From contig NZ_RIAS01000006.1 in the NCBI RefSeq assembly GCF_003719335.1, forward strand, positions 124,001 to 188,000: DNA of 64,000 nt, read 5' to 3'. The notes beneath the pieces are model-generated. The model ran no database searches. It saw only the letters and a list, made by a program, of their open reading frames with translations, and was not told the origin of the DNA. The stretch is from Paenibacillus amylolyticus (GTDB lineage Bacteria; Bacillota; Bacilli; Paenibacillales; Paenibacillaceae). The position numbers and the translations under genes are program-made. Below are positions 52,432 through 63,100 of the stretch, in pieces (the first letter of the stretch is position 1; each line of letters starts with the position of its first letter).

Positions 52432-53901
52432 CTAGAGTTGAAGCTCCCCTGTCACTAATTTGTCTGCCAAATGTCCGAAATCGAAGGCAACGCTGCCAAG
52501 TTCTCCCGCAATACGTCTGCATAACACGACCGCTGGAATGCCCGCTGCGACCAGAGCGATATCAAAGATGTGCTCGGCCGTTAGCTGCATCACCCTCGGA
52601 ATATCCGCCATGCCTGATACTACAGGGATGATGCCCGTAACCTGTACCCCATGCAGTTGTAGCAAGGCTCCAAGCTCTGCCGCTTGGCTGCCGATAAGCA
52701 GCACACGCCGTCCTTGCAGAATCGGCAGCAACAGTCGGGACTGATGCAGACTGTAATTGATCGTGGAACTGGTCAATTTCAGATGGGACCAGTCGATCCC
52801 GAAATGGCGCAGCACCGGGAATAATAGTCCCTGAAACGTCGGAGCACGTGAGATGGGCACACCCACCCAGTCTGCACCCCGAATAGCTTCCGCAAGCGTC
52901 GCGCGGATGTCTGGCGTGGAGCACGGCACCCCTGCATAGGGCAGAAACGGTGCCAGCTCCTGCACTTCTGCAGCTGGCAGCACTGTATCTGCTGCCAGCG
53001 TAAGCAGTTCGCCATCCCCGAGGCGAACGACAGACAGGGGGCGCTTTGCATCCAGCGCCGCCATGATATGACCAGCCATCTCATGAGGGCTGGTTAGCCG
53101 GGTTAGGCTGGGCGCATACTGGCGGAAGCCCGCCGCGATCAAATCTGCCGCCGCTGCGGGCAGAATATGATCCGGCGGGATGTGCTGCGCCACCAGCGCC
53201 TCGCCCCCGGCGAATACGCCGTCGCGGTAGCCCGCGGCGTAACCGCCGGGCCCTGCCGCCTGCACGGCATGCTCCGCAGCCGGCAGCGGCACGCCGTTTG
53301 CGCTGCCCGCACTCGCGGCAGCGCCTTCCCGCCCCGCGGGCACGACGACACCCTGCGGGTGTGTCGTCTGGCGCGGGGCGGGGCCAGCACCGATGGCAGG
53401 CATCGCCTGTGGCGAGCTTGCGTGCGGTGCTGGCTTGGGCGCACGGCGCATCGCCGTGCGCTGCTTGGCGCGGGCCGCGGCGCGCCGGCCCAGCGCAGAA
53501 GCGCGCCTGCGCGGGGCGGGGCCTTGGCGCAGGCGGCCTTGGGCAGAGCCAGCCAGGGCTGCCCCGCTTGCCTGGCTCGCTCTATCACCTGCGGCTCTGC
53601 TGCTTCTTCGCGCTTTGTCCGCCTTTCCCTCTCCACGGGCTCTCGCAGCTTTGCCCGCCCTAATCCCGCCTCCGGGCCGACTTGCCTTGCCCACATTGAC
53701 CCTATTTCCAACCCTGTCTGCTTTGCCAGCGACTATCACACTTCCAGCCATACTGCCCTTTCCCACTCTTCCAGCCGTACTTGCCGTGCCCCTACTCAAC
53801 ACAGCTCCAGTCCGGCCTGCCTTACTTATTCTGATCCCACCACCCGCACGGTCTCCGCCCTTCCTGCTCCCTGCTCTTACGGTACCTTTCACATGCCCCA
53901 C
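52432..53901 (-). CDS. GT-D fold glycosyltransferase with long Arg/Gly/Ala-rich N-terminus
   Basis: Up to 489 residues. The first ~215 residues are low-complexity Gly/Arg/Ala/Lys with local GC enrichment in the DNA. The motif GGYAAGYRDGVFAGG (219-233) follows. The C-terminal half is the GT-D (DUF1792) domain: LSVVRLGDGELLTLA with RxGDGE at about 293-298, GADWVGVPISRAPTF, and VLLIGSQAAELGALL. Members transfer sugars to surface glycoproteins. The start is uncertain (GTG at 53901 or 53892, with AGGGAA upstream). The gap of 64 bases to the next gene suggests one operon with 50721-52367. Confidence 0.82.
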   Translation of the reverse strand: MGHVKGTVRAGSRKGGDRAGGGIRISKAGRTGAVLSRGTASTAGRVGKGSMAGSVIVAGKADRVGNRVNVGKASRPGGGIRAGKAARARGEGKADKARRSSRAAGDRASQASGAALAGSAQGRLRQGPAPRRRASALGRRAAARAKQRTAMRRAPKPAPHASSPQAMPAIGAGPAPRQTTHPQGVVVPAGREGAAASAGSANGVPLPAAEHAVQAAGPGGYAAGYRDGVFAGGEALVAQHIPPDHILPAAAADLIAAGFRQYAPSLTRLTSPHEMAGHIMAALDAKRPLSVVRLGDGELLTLAADTVLPAAEVQELAPFLPYAGVPCSTPDIRATLAEAIRGADWVGVPISRAPTFQGLLFPVLRHFGIDWSHLKLTSSTINYSLHQSRLLLPILQGRRVLLIGSQAAELGALLQLHGVQVTGIIPVVSGMADIPRVMQLTAEHIFDIALVAAGIPAVVLCRRIAGELGSVAFDFGHLADKLVTGELQL

Positions 53902-54061
53902 TTCCCTGCATTATTCACTTGCACCGCTCTGCCTCCACTCTTCACAACACTCGCATTACCCAGACCTCTTCTATTCTCTACTCTCCCCTACCTTGCACAT
54001 CCGACATCACTTCCCTGTAATCTGCACCTTCACTGTCTTGCCCGAATGGCCGCTGTCGCTG

Positions 54062-54096
54062 CACAAAACGCCGGAGCTTACTTCAAGGCTCCGGCG
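54062..54096 (-). terminator. Terminator of the RmlA/GT2 operon
   Basis: A perfect stem CGCCGGAGC (54069-54077) / GCTCCGGCG (54088-54096); on the minus strand TTTT follows. The CT-rich stretch 53902-54061 between it and the GT-D gene shows no gene. Confidence 0.85.
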
Positions 54097-54179
54097 AGGA
54101 TTCTGTTTCCATCATTTGCTTCAATCATCATCGGTTTCGATCCATGCACCGCACCGCGGCTGTATCGTGTTATTTCCGG

Positions 54180-54911
54180 TTAAGGCAGCTGCCCTTTCAT
54201 ACGTACAGCGGCCTCCTGGAGCGATTCAAATGTCCCGGCATCGCTCCAATAGTTTTGCAAAATGTCATACTCCAATCCACCGCCGGATGCATAATGGTTG
54301 TTTACATCGGTAATCTCCAGCTCTCCACGTGCAGACGGTACAATGTTATGAATCAGGCTAAACACATAATCATCATACATGTATATGCCCGTTACACAGT
54401 AAGAGGTCTTCGGCTGGCTTGGCTTTTCTTCGATGTACGCGATACGTTCCGGATGTTGTTCATCAAAGACAGGCACCCCGTAGCGACGTGCATCGTCCAC
54501 CCCTTTAAGCAGTACTCGCGCCGTCCCCGCAGGTTGCTGCATATATCGTTCTACATACGGTTTCAAATCATCGCTGAACAGATTATCACCAAGCAGCACC
54601 ACAAATTTTTCGCCCGGCAGAATAAACGATGATGCCAGATCAAGCGCTTCGGCAATGCCACCAGCCTTTTCCTGGATACGATACGTTAACCTGACCCCAT
54701 GATCCGCTCCGCCACCAAGATACTCGGTATACAAACCAGCGGAATGTTTATTGATAACAATCAGAATATCCTCAATCCCTGCCTGACGAAGCCTGTCGAT
54801 GCCATACATAATCATCGGATGTTTACCGACGGGAAGCAGATGTTTGTTAATAAGCCGGGTCAGAGGGTACAACCTGGTCCCTGTGCCACCAGCAAGAATT
54901 ACACCTTTCAT
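54180..54911 (-). CDS. Glucose-1-phosphate nucleotidyltransferase (RmlA/SpsI type)
   Basis: A 243-residue protein, the short form seen in spore coat SpsI. MKGVILAGGTGTRLYPLTRLINKHLLPVGKHPMI is the nucleotide loop, GDNLFSDDL holds the metal-binding Asp, EEKPSQPKTSYCVTGIYMYDDYVF binds the sugar, and ARGELEITDVNNHY ends the core. It makes dTDP-glucose (or a similar NDP-sugar) for the glycosyltransferases of the operon. Coupled by ATGA to the upstream GT2. No RmlB/C/D follow here, so the onward pathway is elsewhere. Confidence 0.92.
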   Translation of the reverse strand: MKGVILAGGTGTRLYPLTRLINKHLLPVGKHPMIMYGIDRLRQAGIEDILIVINKHSAGLYTEYLGGGADHGVRLTYRIQEKAGGIAEALDLASSFILPGEKFVVLLGDNLFSDDLKPYVERYMQQPAGTARVLLKGVDDARRYGVPVFDEQHPERIAYIEEKPSQPKTSYCVTGIYMYDDYVFSLIHNIVPSARGELEITDVNNHYASGGGLEYDILQNYWSDAGTFESLQEAAVRMKGQLP

Positions 54912-55681
54912 TCCTTGTTCCCTCCTTCATCGGATATGTCCATAAATTCACACGGATCGACTTGCCACTTATTTATGAAAATGGAACGGTTACGCTCCAA
55001 CAATTGTTTCCATTCCGTATGATCTGTCTTTTGAAAACTCGCACTGCCTTGATGATGTACAAGGACATCACTGCATACCAGCAAACGGAAACCCTGCAGC
55101 CTTGCCCGATAACAATAGTCGTCATCTTCATAGTGTCCAGGGGAATACGCTTCGTCAAACCATCCTACGGCCTCCACTACACTTCGTTTCATCAGCATAC
55201 ACAGCCCTACGATTCGGCGTACTTCCTTCCACCTGGACACATCCGAAACATTATTGCCAGCCGCTAGCTCCTGAAAATGCTGCACATCCCGAAACGTCAT
55301 ATGCACCTGCTGAATACCACTGGCATAGTTCGTGACTGGACCGATGATGCCAATATGCTCATCACTGTACAGTGCTATGCGCATATTTTCCAGCCAGCAT
55401 GATGTAACGGTAACATCGTTGTTCAGCAACAGCAGCTCATCTCCGCAGGCAATCCGAAGCCCAGCATTACAAGCGGCAGGGAATCCCCGATTTTCGGGTA
55501 AACGGACAAACCGGATGCGCTCCTTGGCACAATATTCGGCAGTACCGTCCCTCGAACCATTATCCACAACGATGATCTCGTACGATGTCGCTTCTCCTGT
55601 GTATGTTCGGATGGCCTCGACACAAGGCTTCAGCAATGAGAGTCCGTTATAAGTGGGTATAATGATGCTTGTCAGCGTCAT
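54908..55681 (-). CDS. GT2 glycosyltransferase
   Basis: A 257-residue GT-A enzyme without the basic extension: SIIIPTYNGLSLLKPCVEAI, VVDNGSRDGTAEYC, ENRGFPAACNAGLRIA, LLNNDVTVTSCWLENM, YEDDDYCYRARLQGFRL. It is closely similar in form to the core of the 548-residue enzyme at 50721-52367. The start overlaps the upstream stop as ATGA, with AGGAGG 7 bases upstream; the stop overlaps the RmlA gene as ATGA. Confidence 0.93.
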   Translation of the reverse strand: MTLTSIIIPTYNGLSLLKPCVEAIRTYTGEATSYEIIVVDNGSRDGTAEYCAKERIRFVRLPENRGFPAACNAGLRIACGDELLLLNNDVTVTSCWLENMRIALYSDEHIGIIGPVTNYASGIQQVHMTFRDVQHFQELAAGNNVSDVSRWKEVRRIVGLCMLMKRSVVEAVGWFDEAYSPGHYEDDDYCYRARLQGFRLLVCSDVLVHHQGSASFQKTDHTEWKQLLERNRSIFINKWQVDPCEFMDISDEGGNKE

Positions 55682-56796
55682 CTCACATTCCTCCTGTACG
55701 CTACCTCTGCGCGGGAAGGAAGGTTGGTCCGAAGAGCATGTTCACTTGTACCCATCCACGACGCGAGTGCCTCCAGATGATCCCCAAGAATCAGTCTGGC
55801 AACATCATTACCACTACCCGTGTTTCCGGCACGCAGTCGGTTTGAGCGAATGACATCCACCTGGCATGGAGCGGATACCTTGAGTCCCTGCTTGATTGCA
55901 AGCATCTGTGCCTTCGGCGGAACGACCAGCGAAGCAGGTTTTACAGCCTGAATCATTCGTCTCGATAGGGCATGGGGCACAGCGGTCATCGAATTCGAGC
56001 CAAGGTCCCGCCGACCTAAAGTATGATTCAAATAAGCTTTGATACGGCTGACTTCGTCCTGCTTGGCAAAAGGAGGAAGCAAAGAAGTCAGGTCATTTAA
56101 CGCTACATCCTGCCCCCGGTCAATCGCGAACAGGAACGGCGCCAGTTGTTCCGCAGGTATAACCATATCTCCATCCACAAACAAAACGCTCTCCGCATCT
56201 GTCATTTTGGCTCCAAGCGCCCGCCCCACATCATGCCCGGCTCGTTCCGGTTCATATACAAGTGTAATGCCGGGTTGCTCCAGCACGCGTTCCAGGCTGT
56301 TATCCGTCGTGCCGTTTAATACAACTACAATATCACGGAGGGGTAGACGCCCTAGTTGTACCAATACTTGCCCAAGTGTGCTTTCCTCATTACAGGCACA
56401 GACTACGGCAGCAGCAACATGTCGGAGGGGTAGCGGTACAATCTCTGGTAAATAGCCGGAGGACTTCGCATAGCCTTGAACAAACGCCCTGCCTGCCTGC
56501 AGTGCAGATTCGTAGCTGATCTGTTCCGGCAGATTCGCCGCGTGTACTTGCCACGTATCAGAAGCATGTTTATTCAGGTTGTCAGCATCTTCCCTGAATT
56601 GGTTGCCTGCAAGCTGGCCTGCCCGCCAAAATGGACGCAGATCCGGCATCACCTTCCGGACATTCCGCCGGCTCCGCCCGAAATTCGTACGTGGCGCGCG
56701 TTTCCCCTCAGCCTGATTTCTGCTCAGGGGTCTACTCGCCGCCATTCGCTTGGCTCGCGTCTGTCTCTTTGCCCTTACTCCTGATCTTGTTTTCAT
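55678..56796 (-). CDS. GT2 glycosyltransferase with basic N-terminus
   Basis: About 372 residues. Residues 1-50 are Arg/Lys-rich (RAKRQTRAKRM, RSRRNVRKV). A linker carries two Gly/aromatic-type elements (FWRAGQLAGNQF; SALQAGRAFVQGYAKSSGY, 97-115). The GT2 core follows from about 127: AVVCACNEESTLGQVLVQL, VVLNGTTDNSLERVL, GHDVGRALGAKMTDAESVLFVDGDMVIP. The start at 56796 is preferred because GGAGGTG lies 7 bases upstream; an ATG at 56841 also has AGGAAG. Core similarity to the next gene upstream shows a duplication. Confidence 0.9.
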   Translation of the reverse strand: MKTRSGVRAKRQTRAKRMAASRPLSRNQAEGKRAPRTNFGRSRRNVRKVMPDLRPFWRAGQLAGNQFREDADNLNKHASDTWQVHAANLPEQISYESALQAGRAFVQGYAKSSGYLPEIVPLPLRHVAAAVVCACNEESTLGQVLVQLGRLPLRDIVVVLNGTTDNSLERVLEQPGITLVYEPERAGHDVGRALGAKMTDAESVLFVDGDMVIPAEQLAPFLFAIDRGQDVALNDLTSLLPPFAKQDEVSRIKAYLNHTLGRRDLGSNSMTAVPHALSRRMIQAVKPASLVVPPKAQMLAIKQGLKVSAPCQVDVIRSNRLRAGNTGSGNDVARLILGDHLEALASWMGTSEHALRTNLPSRAEVAYRRNVR

Positions 56797-56854
56797 CGCT
56801 GTCACCTCCGATGTTGCCGTTTCTATCGTATAATCCCCCATTTCTTACAACTTC

Positions 56855-57805
56855 CTATTGAGCCAGACTGCGAACACGCTGCAGATCAGGGTAACCCCCC
56901 CGTGGCCCCCGTGTATCTGTAATCCAGCGAATCGCCTCCAGATGATCGTTCAGTACGACTTGGCTAAGTGGATCAGCACCGCCTCGTTCCCTCGTGCGCA
57001 CAGCATTCCATTTGCCTACAGGCACATGATGAACAGCTTGCACCCGAAGGCCGCCAAATATCGCTTTGGCATGAGCAAGTGGCGGGGTTTCCAGCGAAGA
57101 TACGCCAATGATCTCAAGTGCCTTCCGGCTGAGCGCATGAGGAATGGCTGTCATAGAAGCACCGCCAAGATCGGATCTGGAGAGCAGACTGTTCAACATA
57201 TGTTTTGCTTCAACGACCGGATGAACAGGGCTCCGTGTCACCGGACCGTTGTAATTGTTCAGTGCAACATCGACTCCGTTTAGCACAGCCTGAACGTACG
57301 GTGCCAGGTGTTCGGCCGGGATCGGAATGTCTGCATCCGTGAACAGCAGGATCTGCCCGCGGGCTGCTGCTGCCCCTATTCTTCGTCCTGCATCATGTCC
57401 CAGCGCTTCAGGATAATGGAGTACACGTGCCCCAGCCCGGTCAGCTTCATTCGCTGTGCCATCGGTTGACCCGTTTACAATAACCAGCACTTCCGCATTG
57501 CGGCATATACGTTTCGCTTCACGGACTACAGCAGCAATGGTGCGTTCCTCGTTCATCGCTGGAATAATTACCGACAGCACAGGTTGCCGGGGAACTTCTC
57601 TGTCTTGTTGAACAACTTCCCCAATCATCTCATGGGCTTCTCTCCGATCGTTCGAATGAAATGAATGGTTAGGAGGCAAGGAGATGACATAGGTCTTTGT
57701 ACCCTTTTTCCTTCTCGATTGGATTCGTCTTTTTCCAGATATCCATCTGGTACGCTTTTTTCTTGTTTTTGTTGCAAAACTGGCTCTATTACGTTGTTTC
57801 CGCAA
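56855..57805 (-). CDS. GT2 glycosyltransferase with basic N-terminus, first of operon
   Basis: About 316 residues. The first ~40 residues are very basic (RKQRNRASFATKTRKKRTR, KRRIQSRRKKGTK). The GT2 core is VLSVIIPAMNEERTIAAVVREA, VIVNGSTDGTANEADRAGARVLHYPEALGHDAGRRIGAAAARGQ and LLFTDADIPIPAEHLAPYV, and is paralogous to the next gene. I see no Gly/aromatic motif here. The start is uncertain: TTG at 57805 has GGGAGG 8 bases upstream; a GTG at 57814 overlaps that site. Probably polyprenyl- or protein-glycan directed. Confidence 0.87.
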   Translation of the reverse strand: MRKQRNRASFATKTRKKRTRWISGKRRIQSRRKKGTKTYVISLPPNHSFHSNDRREAHEMIGEVVQQDREVPRQPVLSVIIPAMNEERTIAAVVREAKRICRNAEVLVIVNGSTDGTANEADRAGARVLHYPEALGHDAGRRIGAAAARGQILLFTDADIPIPAEHLAPYVQAVLNGVDVALNNYNGPVTRSPVHPVVEAKHMLNSLLSRSDLGGASMTAIPHALSRKALEIIGVSSLETPPLAHAKAIFGGLRVQAVHHVPVGKWNAVRTRERGGADPLSQVVLNDHLEAIRWITDTRGPRGGYPDLQRVRSLAQ

Positions 57806-60006
<2,201 letters not shown>

Positions 60007-60146
60007 TCGTTAACCGAGTATGTGCAACGTCTGCGTCCATTCCTAAAAAGTAAAGTCGAACTAATTATTATCTCATCTATATTTGTGTTAAAAAAAGCAG
60101 TATCGTTCCGACACCCCTTATGTCCGAACGGTCAGGCTCGCCAAGC

Positions 60147-60186
60147 AAAAGCGGTGTCCGGGGGACATACTCTGGACACCGCTTTT
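60147..60186. terminator. Terminator between the M4 protease and the repeat protein
   Basis: A perfect 13-base stem AAAAGCGGTGTCC (60147-60159) / GGACACCGCTTTT (60174-60186), with TTTT on both exits, so it serves both converging genes. Confidence 0.9.
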
Positions 60187-60195
60187 GTATATTTT

Positions 60196-63100
60196 TTAAG
60201 CCGATGGCCCCGCTGCGATCCAGGACAGCAAGCCATACGTATGCTTGCATTCCGCTGTTCGCGTTACTTCCAGCACCGCCTCATCCTCGCTTTGGGATAA
60301 CAGCGACACCTGGAATCCACGGTCATTGCTCATCGCGACAATGACATAATGCTCCGAAACAAATGACTCTTCAAACACAATCGTCACTTCGGTACACGTC
60401 TCATTCTCTGGCAAAACAAAAGCTTCCATGCCAAACTGCTGCACAGCAGGCTGTTTACTCACACTGCGTACCGGCTGGAATGCCAGATGTTCGGCTTGAA
60501 CAGCACCAGTCTGCAACTGTTCACTGCCTACAGAACCATCACACAAATGCTCTTGTTTTACCGACTGAGGCTCAAGGGTATAGGAGACTGGCACCTCCAT
60601 ATTAGACCCTTGAGGGGTGATAGCGTTGGATAAGTCTGTGACAGCTACATCCAGCGATAATGCATTTTCTCCATCCAATGCATTTTCAGCTTCAGTGACT
60701 TCCATAGCAAACTCGCCTTCTGTTAATACGGCATCTATTTCCGAATCATTGTGCAGTCCAAGCAGTTCTTGAAGATTAAGAGTTCCGGCTTGGAACTGAG
60801 CAGGCGCATCCGGCGACGATTCCGCATCATCTCCCCAGGCAAACAGACCTTCGTTAGGCAGGCCAACCGACTGTATAAACTGCTGTACTTCCTGCATCGC
60901 TTCCTGCCTTTTGAACTCGGCAAGCTGTTCCAGCGTTTCTGCACTGACCTGGCGAATCGCATTCCAGATCTCTTCACTTAGATGCGATGTGCCCACGATT
61001 CCATCATTTAAGTGACTGGACGTGATACTTTGCTCACTTAATTTGCTGCCATCAATAGCACGATCAGCCAGATGCACAGACGATATCGTGCCTTCTGTCA
61101 GTTTACTGCCGTCCACACTGCCATCCGCCAATTTAGACGCAGTGACTGCACCATCTTGCAGATGAGCTGTGCTTACAGCTTCTTCGCTCAAATGGCTTGC
61201 CGTGATGCTGCCATCCTCAATATGATCCGCACGAACGGCACCTTCTGCGATATGCGCAGACTGCACACTCGCTTCGGTCAAATGAATGCTGGATACCGCT
61301 CCTTCTGTCAGTTTACTGCCGTCCACACTGCCATCCGCCAATTTAGACGCAGTGACTGCACCATCTTGCAGATGAGCTGTGCTTACAGCTCCTTCGTTCA
61401 AATGGCTTGCCGTGATGCTGCCATCCTCTATATGATCCGCACGAACGGCACCTTCTGCGATATGCGCAGACTGCACACTCGCTTCGGTTAAATGAATGCT
61501 GGATACCGCTCCTTCTGTCAGTTTACTGCCATCCACACTGCCATCCGCCAATTTAGACGCAGTGACTGCACTATCTTGCAGATGAGCGGTATTTACAGCT
61601 TCTTCGTTCAAATGGCTTGCCGTGATGCTGCCGTCCTCTATATGATCCGCACGAACGGCACCTTCTGCGATATGCGCAGACTGCACACTCTCATCGGTCA
61701 AATGAATGCTGGATACTGCACCTTCTGTCAGTTTACTGCCGTCCACACTGCTATCCGCCAATTTTGACGTAGTAACTGCACCATCTTGCAAAATGACGGA
61801 TCGGACAGACTCTTCCTCCAGATGCTCTGTTCCAATACTCCGCTCCTGAATATGGTGGGAGAAAACAGCTCCATCCTGGATATGACGAGATTGAACTGCA
61901 CCTTGCTGCAGGTGTGCAGCGCCCAGGGATTCCCCTTGCAGATGCAGTCCGCTGATCAGCCCTGGCTGCAGATGCGCTTCTGTTATGCAGAGTGGAGACA
62001 AATGTTCTGTCTGCACCGCTCCGGCCATCAGATGATTGGAAGATATCGCCTGCTCGGTGATATGCTCACTGCGAATCACCTCTTCTCTCAGATGAGCACT
62101 ATGGACAGCCTGAGCAGTCAAATGATCTGATTTTATACTGCCTTCAGCGAGATGTATGGAATCAACGGATGCTCGTTGCAGATGTTCGCTCCCCACTGCC
62201 CCGTACTGTAATTCCTCGCCGGATACCGAGTCGGTGGCCAGATGTTCTGTCGTCACTGTTCTTTGACGAAGCTTGCTGCCAGGGATGCTGCCGTTTGCAA
62301 ATAATTCTGGCGTACGCACCTCATCGGACAGATGCTCCAGCGAGATTGTATGCTGCTTCAGATGATATCCACGAATCGTTTCAGCAGGGATATGTTTTGC
62401 AACGATGCTTTCTGCCATAATCTTGGCGGAAGTGATACTGCCGTCAGCCAGTTTGGCCGAGGTGACCGATAGATCAGCCAGCTTATCTGTAGAGACACTT
62501 TCCGGTGAGAGTTTAGGTGATGTCACAGCATGATCTGTAAGATGTGGTGGAAAAATGGAACCGCCTGCCATCTGTGCTGAAGTCACGCTGCCCGGAGCTA
62601 TTTTGTCCGTAGTAATTGCCGCACGTGATATGGCATCGGTCTGAACGCTGCCCGGCTGCAGGTGAGGAGCACCCACGGCATGCTCTGTCAGGTGCTCGGC
62701 TTTCACTGCATACGGCCTTAGCGCTTCGGAATCAACACTGCCGGGAGCCAGATGAGTCGTTGATACGGCTGCTTTGGCCAAGTGGGACGAATTGACCGTA
62801 CCTGAGGCTATAGCTTTGCTTGTAACCGCACTTGGAGCAAGTTTATCAGCAGTTACACTTTCTGATGCCAGCTTTGCGGTTGTGACTGCTTCATCCTGTA
62901 ATTGGAATGATCCTACAGAAGATTCTGCCAGATGTTTTTCCAGCACAACACCTGAAGCCAGCGCATCTGCAGATACACTTCCCTCGGATAGATGTGTTGT
63001 CTCGATGCTGCCACTCGCAAGATGTATCGAATGTATAGCACCATTATCAACATGAACTGGTGTAATGCCTCGATTGGCAATATGTTCCCCGCGAATCGCA

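Noticed and set aside
53167..54183. Long plus-strand frames antisense to the GT-D gene
   Set aside because: They arise from GC-rich codons of the opposite strand; Ala/Arg/Leu/Cys-rich product, no ribosome binding site, and they cross the terminator at 54062-54096.
61072..61767. Plus-strand frames with near-identical repeated sequence
   Set aside because: Mirror image of the decapeptide repeats of the minus-strand fibre gene.
61097..61790. CRISPR-like repeat array
   Set aside because: The 210-bp units are contiguous and coding, with no unique spacers.
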